DNA of 64,000 nt from Actinoplanes aureus (GTDB lineage: Bacteria > Actinomycetota > Actinomycetes > Mycobacteriales > Micromonosporaceae), in the NCBI RefSeq assembly GCF_015704865.1, contig NZ_JADQTO010000013.1, forward strand, positions 216,360 to 280,359, written 5' to 3'. Each line of letters starts with the position of its first letter. Position 1 is the first letter of the stretch. Below, piece by piece: positions 27,097 through 35,124 of the stretch. The translations under genes and the position numbers were made by a program. The notes beneath the pieces were generated by a model, which saw only the letters and a program-made list of their open reading frames with translations, was not told the origin of the DNA and did not search any database.

Positions 27097-27785
27097 CGGA
27101 CCTCCTTCTCCCTCAGCCCGTCCGGATCCAGGTGTTTCCGCAGGAGCGTCAGCTCCTCGGCAGTCGGCTCCCTGGTCGGCGGAACCTCGTCCGGGACCGT
27201 CAGCGAGAACCCGGTGGCGGCGACCACCTCGTCCACGGTCACGCCGGGGTGCACCGAGCGCAGCCGCATCGACCGGTCCGGCGTGGCGAAGTCGAGCACC
27301 GCGAGGTCGGTGACGACCAGGCGGATCTCATGAGCACCGCGGTCGTGCCCGGCACCGGACACCATGTCGACGTGCTCGACGAAGACCCGCGGTGAGTGCC
27401 GGGGGATCCAGTAGCTGGTCGGGTGGTTGACCGTGTTGCCGGGCGCGCCCCGTACGCCGAGCAGCTGCGACTTCGGGCGGTGCCAGTCGCCGATGCAGGA
27501 GATGTTCTGATTGCCGTACCGGTCGAGCTGGCTCGCGCCCATCATCACGTGCCGGGTCCCGGCGGCGACCATCCCGAACACCGCCCGGTACGGCAGCCAG
27601 CCCTCCACCTGCCCGTCCCGCAGCAGCGTGGCCTCACCGTCGGTGACCAGCAGCTCGGGGGAGAAGGTGAGCTGCGCCAGCCGCGCCCCGAGCCGGGGGA
27701 TCAGCCCGGCGAAGCTGGCCAGGATCGCGCCGTCTCCGCGCCACGCCTCGGCGCACGCCACCACGCACACGTCCGCCCTGGTCAT
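27093..27785 (-). CDS. ipdB: CoA-transferase-like ring-opening hydrolase, beta subunit IpdB
   Basis: A 230-residue class I CoA-transferase beta-type chain. It includes FSPELLVTDGEATLL and HPGVTVDEVVAATGF, both typical of the family. ATG 27785 overlaps the ipdA stop by 4 bp; upstream frame is antisense or out of frame with ipdA. IpdA and IpdB together hydrolyse a C-C bond of COCHEA-CoA to open ring C, rather than transferring CoA. Part of a KstR2-type operon. Confidence 0.87.
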   Translation of the reverse strand: MTRADVCVVACAEAWRGDGAILASFAGLIPRLGARLAQLTFSPELLVTDGEATLLRDGQVEGWLPYRAVFGMVAAGTRHVMMGASQLDRYGNQNISCIGDWHRPKSQLLGVRGAPGNTVNHPTSYWIPRHSPRVFVEHVDMVSGAGHDRGAHEIRLVVTDLAVLDFATPDRSMRLRSVHPGVTVDEVVAATGFSLTVPDEVPPTREPTAEELTLLRKHLDPDGLREKEVR

Positions 27786-28603
27786 CGCGCTATCGCCGCC
27801 TGGTAGCCGGCCTCGTCGCCGTCCAGGTACCGGGCGCGGAAGGCGTCGAAGTCGGCGGTGGCGTACTCCCGCTGGAACTCCTCGTCGCGACCGTAGTCGG
27901 GGACGCAGCTGGTGAAGTGCGCGCCGTTCGGGGTGGCCACCACACCGTCGACCATCGACCGGTTCACCAGCAGGGTCTGTGGCGGGCCGGCGTCCATCAG
28001 GTCCGGTGTGCTGAGGATCCGCTCGCAGGACAGGAAGCGGCGCTTCGCGGCCAGGCAGAACAGATCGTCGAAGTACGGGTCGGGGCCGAGGTAGCGGCCG
28101 TTGCCCCCGGCGTCGGCGCGGTTCAGGTGGATGAGCGCGACGTCGAGCGGGAGCGCGGGCATGGCGACGAGCTCGGTGTCGTCGGCGTACGGGGACCTGA
28201 TGGTCTTCAGGCCGGGGTTGACCCGCATCACGTCGGAGCCGAGACCGGCCCGGATCGGCAGGAACGGCAACCGGTTCGCCGCGGCGAGCAGTCCCCAGTA
28301 GAGCATCCCCTCGTCGTACTCGGTCAGCTCGACCGTCCCGGCGCCGCGGGCCCGCCGGAAGTGCGGTTCGAGAGGGATGCTGTCCAGCGACACGAAACCG
28401 GTGACCACCCTTGTGACGCATCCGGCGGCGACCAAGAGCCCGACGTCGGGACCGCCGTAGGTGACCAGGGTGAGGCCGGTCAGACCGGACCGGGCGATCG
28501 CCCGGACCAGAGCCATCGGCTTGCGCCGCGATCCCCACCCGCCGATGCCGATCGTCATGCCGTCGTGCAGCTCGCCGACCACGTCGTCGATCGTGACGAT
28601 CAT
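27782..28603 (-). CDS. ipdA: CoA-transferase-like ring-opening hydrolase, alpha subunit IpdA
   Basis: A 273-residue alpha-type chain (292 in Rv3551). GMTIGIGGWGSRRKPMALVRAI is the CoA-transferase family opening (given as its key residues GGWGSRRKP), and PNGAHFTSCVPDYGRDE lies near the C-terminus. ATG 28603 has GGAGGG 3 bp upstream and overlaps the echA20 stop by 4 bp. The partner of IpdB in HIP ring C opening. Confidence 0.87.
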   Translation of the reverse strand: MIVTIDDVVGELHDGMTIGIGGWGSRRKPMALVRAIARSGLTGLTLVTYGGPDVGLLVAAGCVTRVVTGFVSLDSIPLEPHFRRARGAGTVELTEYDEGMLYWGLLAAANRLPFLPIRAGLGSDVMRVNPGLKTIRSPYADDTELVAMPALPLDVALIHLNRADAGGNGRYLGPDPYFDDLFCLAAKRRFLSCERILSTPDLMDAGPPQTLLVNRSMVDGVVATPNGAHFTSCVPDYGRDEEFQREYATADFDAFRARYLDGDEAGYQAAIAR

Positions 28604-29337
28604 CGTCCCTCCAGGAAGCGCTCCCGGGCCCGGTCCCCGGCGCCGTCGAGGTTGAGCTCGAAGGTGAAGCCCTGCTCGAACCGGTAGGACCGCTTCACGT
28701 CGACCGGGTCGATCCCGTTCAGCGACTCCTTGGCCCGGCGGATGATCAGCGGGTCCTTGCCCGCTATCTCGGCGGCCACCCGGTGCGCGGCCCGCCTGAG
28801 GCCGGCCGCCGGGACCACCTCGAGGACCGTCCCGAACCGGTGCAACTGCCAGGCGGAGACCGGCCGGCACGTGTAGACCATGGTCCGCATCAGCTGGTGC
28901 GGAACCAGGCGGGACAGGTGGGTGGCCGCGCCGAGCGCACCCCGGTCCACCTCGGGCAGCCCGAACGTGGCGTCGTCGCTGGCCACCACCAGGTCCGCGT
29001 TGCCGGCCAGGCCGACGCCGCCGCCCAGGCAGAAGCCGTGCACCGCCGCGATCACCGGGACCGGGCAGTCATAGACCGCCGCGAACGCCGCTGCGCATCC
29101 ACGATTGGCGGCCAGCAGGGCGTCATGGCCCTCGGCGCGCTGCATCTCCTTGATGTCCACACCGGCGCAGAAGCCGCGGCCCTCGGCGGCGAGCACCACG
29201 GCCCGGGTCCGCGGATCGGCCCCGGCCGCGACCAGGGCGTCGGCGAGCGCGTGCCAGCCGGCCGCCGGGACGGCGTTGACCGGCGGGAAGTCGAGGATCA
29301 CCTCGGCGACGGCGCCGCGGTGCAGCTGCACGCCCAT
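28600..29337 (-). CDS. echA20: Crotonase-family ring hydrolase, EchA20-like
   Basis: A 245-residue crotonase (247 in Rv3550). The oxyanion-hole motifs are RGFCAGVDIKEM and AVHGFCLGGGVGLAG, with LPEVDRGALGAATHL downstream. EchA20 is described as hydrolysing ring D of the HIP-derived intermediate to give COCHEA-CoA. First gene of the echA20-ipdA-ipdB-ipdC operon; its start is 13 bp from a KstR2-like palindrome. Confidence 0.87.
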   Translation of the reverse strand: MGVQLHRGAVAEVILDFPPVNAVPAAGWHALADALVAAGADPRTRAVVLAAEGRGFCAGVDIKEMQRAEGHDALLAANRGCAAAFAAVYDCPVPVIAAVHGFCLGGGVGLAGNADLVVASDDATFGLPEVDRGALGAATHLSRLVPHQLMRTMVYTCRPVSAWQLHRFGTVLEVVPAAGLRRAAHRVAAEIAGKDPLIIRRAKESLNGIDPVDVKRSYRFEQGFTFELNLDGAGDRARERFLEGR

Positions 29338-29346
29338 GCCCGGAGC

Positions 29347-29370
29347 CTAACCTAGCGCTTGCTTGGTTAG
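29347..29370. promoter_or_regulatory. KstR2-type operator, echA20/SDR divergent promoter
   Basis: A 24-bp imperfect palindrome with perfect CTAACC...GGTTAG ends. Inside, ACCTAGCGCTTGCT (29350-29363) matches the KstR2 consensus AnCAAGnnCTTGnT at all but one fixed base. It lies between echA20 (minus) and an SDR gene (plus), so it can control the whole ipd operon and the SDR. Confidence 0.78.
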
Positions 29371-29383
29371 CTAGCATCGCCTC

Positions 29384-30217
29384 ATGGATCCGCTCGACTT
29401 CACCGGCAAAGCTGTGGTCGTCACCGGCGGCACCCGCGGCATCGGCGCGGCGATCGCACACACCTTCCACGCGGCGGGTGCCGACGTGCTGGTCTGCGGC
29501 CGCACGCCACCAGCCACCGCGCGCTTCGCCGGGGCCGGCGGCGATGCCGCGCTTCGCGAGGATGCCGGGCTTCGCGGCGATGCGGCGCTTCGCGGCGAGC
29601 CCGGCGGCGGCGGTGCGGCGGCCGCGCGTGGCGTCGAGTTCTTCCGGGCCGACGTCCGCGACCCCGAGCAGGCGGCCGCGCTGGTCGCCGAGGCCGTCGC
29701 GCGGTTCGGCCGGCTCGACGTGCTGGTCAACAACGCCGGCGGCAGCCCGCACATCCCGGCCGCCAACGCCTCGCCCCGGATGCACGCCAAGGTGATCGAG
29801 CTGAACCTGATCGCACCGCTGCACGTCTCGCAGGCGGCCAACGCGGTGATGCGATCGCAGCCCACCGGCGGGGCCATCCTCATGATCGGCAGCGTCAGCG
29901 GAACGCGGCCGTCACCGGGCACCGCCGCCTACGGCGCCGCCAAAGCGGGCCTGCACCACCTGGCCACCAGCCTGGCCGCCGAGTGGGGCCCGGCGGTACG
30001 CGTGAACAGCCTCATCGTCGGCCCGGTCGGAGACAGCCTGGACCCGGCCGTGGTGGCGCGCACCGTGCCGGCCGGCCGGACCGCCTCACCGGAGGACGTA
30101 GCCGGAGCCTGCCTGCTGCTGGCCTCCCCGCTGGCCGGCTACGTGAGCGGCGCCGCCCTGGCCGTACACGGCGGCGGCGAATGGCCCGCCTATCTGGCGG
30201 AGTTCCGCCCGCACTGA
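29384..30217 (+). CDS. Short-chain dehydrogenase, Rv3549c-like
   Basis: A 277-residue SDR. TGGTRGIG cofactor motif, NNAG, and YGAAKAG active site with a serine in IGSVSG. Its divergent position beside echA20 matches Rv3549c, 18 residues shorter, in the KstR2 regulon. Residues 54-71 hold three tandem six-residue units (DAALRE, DAGLRG, DAALRG) encoded by an 18-bp repeat, an insertion at the loop after the second strand that explains the extra length. Probably a hydroxyacyl-CoA dehydrogenase in ring C/D degradation. Confidence 0.8.
   Translation: MDPLDFTGKAVVVTGGTRGIGAAIAHTFHAAGADVLVCGRTPPATARFAGAGGDAALREDAGLRGDAALRGEPGGGGAAAARGVEFFRADVRDPEQAAALVAEAVARFGRLDVLVNNAGGSPHIPAANASPRMHAKVIELNLIAPLHVSQAANAVMRSQPTGGAILMIGSVSGTRPSPGTAAYGAAKAGLHHLATSLAAEWGPAVRVNSLIVGPVGDSLDPAVVARTVPAGRTASPEDVAGACLLLASPLAGYVSGAALAVHGGGEWPAYLAEFRPH
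29543..29596 (+). repeat. Three tandem 18-bp units inside the SDR gene
   Basis: GATGCCGCGCTTCGCGAG, GATGCCGGGCTTCGCGGC and GATGCGGCGCTTCGCGGC follow each other in frame. They differ at 1-3 positions and encode D-A-[AG]-L-R-[EG]. This is a small in-frame minisatellite in a surface loop of an SDR. Confidence 0.85.
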
Positions 30218-30514
30218 CCGCCCGACCCCGCGGTGTTTGTCGGCGGGCGCCGAATCCCCTGGGCCTTTGCCTGCCGGTCGCACCGGCGAGCAACCGGCGC
30301 CCGGTCCACCCGCAGCGGGACGGACTGGTGTTTCCCGGCGGCCGCGCTGGGGCCGGGACGTGAAGGCTGGCTTGCGCGGGGAGAGCGGGCACGCGTCGGC
30401 TTCGGCAGGAAGCCGGTCACGCGTACCGAAGAAGGAGAGTGACCGGGTGAGCAAACCTCGACCCACCAAGTCCGTATAGCGGAGGCCCGAGGCGCGGCGT
30501 ACTCTCCGCAGAAG
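30218..30514. other. Intergenic stretch without a clear gene
   Basis: Between the SDR stop and the KstR-type site before the aldehyde dehydrogenase. Open frames here are short, with mixed codon use and no recognisable domain. A 10-codon frame after GAAGGAGAG (GTG near 30446, stop at 30479) has a good SD but may be chance. No terminator with a T-run seen. Confidence 0.4.
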
Positions 30515-30528
30515 TAGAACAGGTTTCA
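30515..30528. promoter_or_regulatory. KstR-type operator, aldehyde dehydrogenase
   Basis: TAGAACAGGTTTCA fully matches TnnAACnnGTTnnA and lies 25 bp upstream of the aldehyde dehydrogenase start. Confidence 0.85.
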
Positions 30529-30553
30529 ATACTGCGGCCGCCGGAGGTGCGGG

Positions 30554-32062
30554 ATGGTTCTCTCGATCAAGGCGAAGCGCGACGAACTCGGCCTGTCCAC
30601 CGGCGAGCTTCTGATCGGCGGCGGGTGGCGGGCGGCGGCGGACGGGCGTACCTGGACGCACCCGCATCCCGCCACCGCGGAGGAGGTCGGCGCGTTCGCC
30701 GTCGCCGGCGCGACCGATGTGGACGCCGCTGTGCGCAGTGCCCGCCGCGCCTTCGACGAGGGGCCGTGGCCGCGTACCCGGGCCAAGGAGCGCATCCGCG
30801 TGCTGCGCCGCATCGCTGACGACCTCCGTGCCAACGCCGCCGAGTTGCAGGCTCTGGTCGCGCTCGACAACGGGGTGCCGGTCAGCTTCGGCGAGACCTA
30901 TGCGATGTCGGTCGAGTGCGTGGCCGACGTCTTCGATCATCACGCCGGGTGGGTGGACAAGCTCGGCGGCGAGACCCTCCCGGGCTACCAGGGTGGCGAG
31001 CACCTGGTGATGACCCTGCGCGAGCCGGTCGGGGTGGTCGCCGCGATCATCCCGTGGAACGGGCCGCTGCTCCTCGCCGCGCAGAAGCTCGCACCGGCTC
31101 TCGCTGCCGGTTGCACCGTGGTGCTCAAGCCCAGTGAGTACGCGACCTTCTCCGCCCTGCGGCTGGCCCGCATCGTCGAGGAGGCCGGGCTGCCGCCGGG
31201 TGTGCTCAACGTGGTCACCGGCCCGGGTGAGCCGACCGGGGACGCTCTGATCAACCACCCGCTCGTTGACAAGATCACCTTCACCGGCAGTCGGGTGGTC
31301 GGCCGCAAGGTGCTCGCCGCCGCCGCGAACGGGGTGAAGCGCACCAGCCTGGAACTCGGCGGCAAGAGCCCGTCGCTGGTCTTCGGCGACGCCGACGTGT
31401 ACGCGGCCGCCACCACCACGATGGGCACGGTCACCCTCGGCCTCTCCGGTCAGGCCTGTGTGGCGCACACCCGGGCCCTGGTCCACCGTGACGTCTACGA
31501 CGAGTTCCTGGCCATCGTCGAGGCGATGGCCGCCCTGGTCAACTACGGTGACCCGTTCCACCCGGAGACCACCGCCTCGCCACTGATCAACGAGCGGCAG
31601 ATGAACCGCGTGCTCGGCTACATCGAGCGCGGTCAGGCCGAGGGTGCCCGGCTGGTCACCGGAGGCGGCCGCGCGGACGGCGACCTGGCGGCCGGCAACT
31701 TCGTCCTGCCCACGGTCTTCGCCGACGTCAGCAACGACGCCACCATCGCCCGGGAGGAGATCTTCGGGCCGGTGCTCGCGGTGGTTCCGTTCACCGACGA
31801 GGAGGAGGCGGTGCGGCTGGCCAACGACACCTCGTACGGGCTGGCCGCCACGGTGTGGACCAGGGACGTGAAGCGGGCCATGCGGCTGACCCGGGCGGTA
31901 CGCGCGGGAACGGTCGGCGTCAACGGCTACCAGCTGGAACCGCACGTGGCGTTCGGCGGGTTCGGGCAGTCCGGGCTCGGCCGGGAGGGCGGCCGGACCT
32001 CGATCGAGGCGTACACCGAGGTCAAGACGGTGTTGATCCCGACGACGGAAGAGATGATGTAG
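30554..32062 (+). CDS. NAD-dependent aldehyde dehydrogenase in the KstR regulon
   Basis: A 502-residue ALDH. IIPWNGPLLLAAQKLAPAL, FTGSRVVG (NAD), LELGGKSPSLVF (general base glutamate), GLSGQACVAHTR (catalytic cysteine) and EEIFGPVLAVV are present. It should oxidise an aldehyde to an acid; with a perfect KstR-type site upstream, a sterol C26 aldehyde or a side-chain-derived aldehyde (for example propionaldehyde) is plausible. No partner aldolase of the HsaF type is next to it. Confidence 0.88.
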   Translation: MVLSIKAKRDELGLSTGELLIGGGWRAAADGRTWTHPHPATAEEVGAFAVAGATDVDAAVRSARRAFDEGPWPRTRAKERIRVLRRIADDLRANAAELQALVALDNGVPVSFGETYAMSVECVADVFDHHAGWVDKLGGETLPGYQGGEHLVMTLREPVGVVAAIIPWNGPLLLAAQKLAPALAAGCTVVLKPSEYATFSALRLARIVEEAGLPPGVLNVVTGPGEPTGDALINHPLVDKITFTGSRVVGRKVLAAAANGVKRTSLELGGKSPSLVFGDADVYAAATTTMGTVTLGLSGQACVAHTRALVHRDVYDEFLAIVEAMAALVNYGDPFHPETTASPLINERQMNRVLGYIERGQAEGARLVTGGGRADGDLAAGNFVLPTVFADVSNDATIAREEIFGPVLAVVPFTDEEEAVRLANDTSYGLAATVWTRDVKRAMRLTRAVRAGTVGVNGYQLEPHVAFGGFGQSGLGREGGRTSIEAYTEVKTVLIPTTEEMM

Positions 32063-32070
32063 GGTTCACT

Positions 32071-32093
32071 TCCTAGACGGCATCCGTCTAGGA
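32071..32093. promoter_or_regulatory. Perfect 23-bp palindrome, probable TetR operator
   Basis: TCCTAGACGG-CAT-CCGTCTAGGA: ten-base arms around a 3-bp centre, just upstream of the metallo-hydrolase start. A matching half site (GTCTAGG, 33728-33734) sits at the promoter of the neighbouring TetR gene, so that regulator is the likely binder. Confidence 0.75.
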
Positions 32094-32105
32094 AAGGGGC
32101 TCGAC

Positions 32106-33140
32106 GTGAACGTGCAACAGGCTGCCTGGCGGGCTCGGACCCTGCCGCCGGTGGAGAAACTGCCCAGTGGCCTGATCTCCGTTCCGGTGCCGATCCCGGA
32201 CAACCCGTTGCGCTACACGCTCACCTACCTCGTCCCCGGCGACGACGGCCTGCTCGTGGTCGACCCCGGCTGGAACAGCGAGACCGGCTGGGCCGCCCTT
32301 GAGGCGGGCCTCGCCGTGGTCGGTGCCACCACCGCGGACGTGACCGGCATCGTCGTCACCCACGTGCACCCGGACCACCACGGCCTCACCGGCCGGCTCC
32401 GCGACGCCTCCGGCGCGTGGGTCGCCATGCACCCGGCCGAGCGCGCGACGCTGGCACGCGACCGGGACGCCGACCCCAGCCGCGCCCTCGGCGGCTGGCT
32501 GCGCGCCCTGCACGTGCCCGAGGAGGAGGTCACCGGCCTGCTCGCCACGTTCGGCGCCGACGTGGACCGGCACTTCGCCCCGCTCGCCGACGCCGACCTG
32601 ATGCTCGAGGACGGCGACTCCGTGCCCCTGACCGGCCGGCGGTTGCGGGTGGTCTGGACGCCCGGGCACACCCCGGGCCACATCTGCCTGCTCGAGCCGG
32701 ACGCGCGGGTGCTGCTCACCGGCGACCACCTGCTGCCCCGGATCACCCCCAACATCGGCCTCCAGCTGACCGGTGACGACCCGCTCGGCCGCTACCTCGG
32801 CTCGCTCACCAAGGTCGCCGCGCACGACGGCTGCGAGGCGCTGCCCGCCCACGAGTACCGGTTCGACGGCATCGCCGCTCGCGCCGCCGAACTCGCCGGA
32901 CACCACCGGCAGCGCTGCGTCGAGATCGCCGCGACCGTGGAGCGGCTGGACCGGCCCTCCATCTGGCAGCTCACCGCGGCTCTGACCTGGTCGCGGCCGT
33001 GGTCCGAGATCGGGCCGATGCGGGTGGCCGCCGTCGCCGAGACCGCCGCACACGTCGAGCTGCTGATCCGTTCCGGGGAACTGGCCCGGGACGAGGACAT
33101 GCGCCTGGTGTCGGGCGCGCTATGCGGCCGTGGTCACTGA
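32106..33140 (+). CDS. Metallo-beta-lactamase-fold hydrolase
   Basis: A 344-residue MBL-fold protein. Zinc ligands are in HVHPDHHG (residues 85-92), the histidine of TPGHTPGH, the aspartate of LLTGDHLLPR, and PAHEYRF. The C-terminal helical extension resembles the MBL proteins with a winged C-terminal domain. It probably hydrolyses a thioester, lactone or similar small substrate. A GTG start follows the 23-bp palindrome with AGGAAAGGGG as SD. It converges on the TetR gene with a 21-bp overlap. Confidence 0.85.
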   Translation: MNVQQAAWRARTLPPVEKLPSGLISVPVPIPDNPLRYTLTYLVPGDDGLLVVDPGWNSETGWAALEAGLAVVGATTADVTGIVVTHVHPDHHGLTGRLRDASGAWVAMHPAERATLARDRDADPSRALGGWLRALHVPEEEVTGLLATFGADVDRHFAPLADADLMLEDGDSVPLTGRRLRVVWTPGHTPGHICLLEPDARVLLTGDHLLPRITPNIGLQLTGDDPLGRYLGSLTKVAAHDGCEALPAHEYRFDGIAARAAELAGHHRQRCVEIAATVERLDRPSIWQLTAALTWSRPWSEIGPMRVAAVAETAAHVELLIRSGELARDEDMRLVSGALCGRGH

Positions 33141-33719
33141 CGCCAGCACGAAGTCGACCAGGTCCTCGGCGTACTGATCGGCGCCTGCCGCCACCTTGGC
33201 CCGCAGCCGCGCCGGAGTGACCAGGGCGTGGTTGAGCGCGCCACCGCTGATGCTGTCCAGCAGCAGCGTCACGCTGGTCTCCCGGCCGAGCTGGCCGCGG
33301 TCGATGCCGCGGTGCACGATCGCCCGGGCCGCCGAGGTCTGCGACCGCCGGAACCGGTCGAGGTGTTCCTGACCGGCCGGGATCCGCTCCGCCTCGAGCA
33401 TCAGCCGCAGCACCGCGCCACCGGCCTCACCGAGGAACGTGTGCAGCACCTGGCGGGCCAGGGCGACCAGGTCGTCGCGTACCGATCCGGTGTCGATGTC
33501 GCGCACTCCCGCGAGCCGGGTGGCCAGCGCGGCGCCCAGCAGGGCCTCCTTGTTCGGCCAGCGCAGGTAGATGGAGGCCTTGCCGACGCCCGCCTTGCGG
33601 GCGACGGCGTCCACCGAGAACCGGGCCCATCCCTCGGTGCCGTACACCTCGGCGGCCGCGCGCGTGATCCGCTCGTCCACCTCGGGATCGCGGGGCCGGC
33701 CCGCGGGCGTAGCAGCCAC
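33120..33719 (-). CDS. TetR-family regulator
   Basis: A 199-residue TetR protein. The N-terminal HTH reads FSVDAVARKAGVGKASIYLRW, given here as its key residues AGVGKASIYLRW, followed by a ligand-binding helical domain. It differs from both KstR and KstR2. Convergent with the MBL gene; a CCTAGAC-type palindrome in the MBL promoter and a half site at its own start suggest it represses the MBL gene and itself. Confidence 0.85.
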   Translation of the reverse strand: MAATPAGRPRDPEVDERITRAAAEVYGTEGWARFSVDAVARKAGVGKASIYLRWPNKEALLGAALATRLAGVRDIDTGSVRDDLVALARQVLHTFLGEAGGAVLRLMLEAERIPAGQEHLDRFRRSQTSAARAIVHRGIDRGQLGRETSVTLLLDSISGGALNHALVTPARLRAKVAAGADQYAEDLVDFVLASVTTAA

Positions 33720-33754
33720 GATGATCAGTCTAGGTGTGTGCCCGCAGCCGGTTC

Positions 33755-34210
33755 TCAGTCCAGCAGCTTGCGGTGGTCCCAGCTGGCCACCCGGACCGGT
33801 TCCACCAGGTAGGCGGCCCGCTTGCGGGCGGCGTGCGAGACGTACGCGTCGAGCGCCTCGCGCGGCACGTCCGGCATCCGCCCGGCGATCAGCCGGCCCA
33901 CCTCGGTGACCCCGGCCAGGTCGTCGATCCGTTCCACCACACCGGACACCTGGACGCCGCGCAGCTCGAAATAGTCCTCGCCGTCCTCCACCAGGCAGGT
34001 GACCCGGGGATCGCGGGCCAGGTTGCGCGCCTTGCGGGAGGCCCGGTAGGTCCAGAACGCGATCCGGCCTCCGGCCGATGCGAAGAACATGGTGACGAGG
34101 TGCGGCGTACCGTCCGGGTTGATGGTGGCGATCTGGACCTTTCGCGCGTACGCCAGAAGCGCCGCGACCTCCTCGTCGGTCATCCGCACGGTGGCACGCT
34201 GGCTACCCAT
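33755..34210 (-). CDS. PPOX-class (split-barrel) F420/flavin-binding protein
   Basis: A 151-residue split beta-barrel protein of the pyridoxamine-5'-phosphate-oxidase superfamily: VQIATINPDGTPHLVTMF, FWTYRASRKARNLARDPRV and VSGVVERI are typical. Actinobacterial members commonly bind F420 or biliverdin/flavin and reduce unsaturated compounds. It overlaps the SDR gene upstream by 8 bp, so it belongs to the KstR2-type SDR operon and may carry out a reduction in steroid ring breakdown. Confidence 0.75.
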   Translation of the reverse strand: MGSQRATVRMTDEEVAALLAYARKVQIATINPDGTPHLVTMFFASAGGRIAFWTYRASRKARNLARDPRVTCLVEDGEDYFELRGVQVSGVVERIDDLAGVTEVGRLIAGRMPDVPREALDAYVSHAARKRAAYLVEPVRVASWDHRKLLD

Positions 34211-35123
34211 CGCGGCTCTCCTCCCCGAAGGTGGACGGGGCGAGCGGCAGCGTGTCCTCGCAGACGAAGCCGGGCCGGGGCGGGTCCTCGGTGAAGATCG
34301 TGCTCAGGGCGGCGTCGAGCTCCGGAACCGTCCACCGGCCGGCGGCGGCGTGGAAGGCCGCGCGCACGGTCGGCGGCCCGAGGACCGCCACCACGTCGCC
34401 GTGCACCACGAACACCTCGCCGGTGATCCGGTCGGCGGCCGGCCCGGCCAGGTAGGTGACGAGCGGGGTGACCCGTTCCGGCGCCATCGGGTCGGGGCCG
34501 TCCGGTGCCGGGCCCATCAGGTCGCCGGTCATGGCGGTGCGGGCGCGGGGGCAGATGGCGTTCGCGCGTACCCCGTATCTCGCGCAACCACGTGCGGTCG
34601 CGAGCGTCAGGGCGACGATGCCGCCTTTGGCGGCGGCGTAGTTGGGTTGCCCTGCCGAGCCCAGCAGGAAGGCCTCGGAGGCGGTGTTGACGATCCGGGC
34701 GTACGCCGGCCGGCCGGCCGCCTTGCTACGCGCGCGCCAGTACGCGGTGGCGAACCGGGTGGTGACGAAGTGCCCGCGCAGGTGGACCCGCACCACGGTG
34801 TCCCACTCCTGTTCGGACATCGAGAAGACCATCCGGTCGCGGAGCACCCCGGCGTTGTTGACCAGGATGTCCAGCCCGCCGAACGTCTCCGTTGCGGTCC
34901 TCGTCAGCGCCTCACCGGTGGCCCACTCGGCGACGTCGCCGGGACAGGCGACCGCCTCGCCGCCGGCCGCCTTGATCCGGTCGACGACACCGTCGAGGGC
35001 CGGTCCGGGCAGGTCGTTGAGCACCACGCGGGCGCCGTCGGCGGCCAGCGCGACCGCCTCGGCCGCGCCCAGCCCCTGCCCGGCGCCGGTCACCACCGCG
35101 ACCCGCCCGTCCAGCGTGCCCAT
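34203..35123 (-). CDS. Short-chain dehydrogenase, Rv3548c-like
   Basis: A 306-residue SDR with a C-terminal extension. TGAGQGLGAAEAVALA, LVNNAGVLRD and YAAAKGGIVALTLA are the cofactor and YxxxK motifs, most like the dehydrogenase domain of multifunctional enzyme type 2 (3-hydroxyacyl-CoA dehydrogenase). Rv3548c (304 aa), near the KstR2 regulon of M. tuberculosis, has the same length and type. One base separates it from the SDR gene upstream. Confidence 0.8.
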   Translation of the reverse strand: MGTLDGRVAVVTGAGQGLGAAEAVALAADGARVVLNDLPGPALDGVVDRIKAAGGEAVACPGDVAEWATGEALTRTATETFGGLDILVNNAGVLRDRMVFSMSEQEWDTVVRVHLRGHFVTTRFATAYWRARSKAAGRPAYARIVNTASEAFLLGSAGQPNYAAAKGGIVALTLATARGCARYGVRANAICPRARTAMTGDLMGPAPDGPDPMAPERVTPLVTYLAGPAADRITGEVFVVHGDVVAVLGPPTVRAAFHAAAGRWTVPELDAALSTIFTEDPPRPGFVCEDTLPLAPSTFGEESRDG

Positions 35124-35124
35124 C

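Noticed and set aside
30237..30479. 80-codon frame and 10-codon mini-frame before the aldehyde dehydrogenase
   Set aside because: Low-complexity translation; the good SD near 30440 stands before only ten codons, so it is more likely chance.
33120..33719. The TetR gene as KstR or a second KstR2
   Set aside because: Its HTH and C-terminal domain do not follow either protein, and its likely operator is a CCTAGAC-type palindrome; KstR2 is the gene at 35955.
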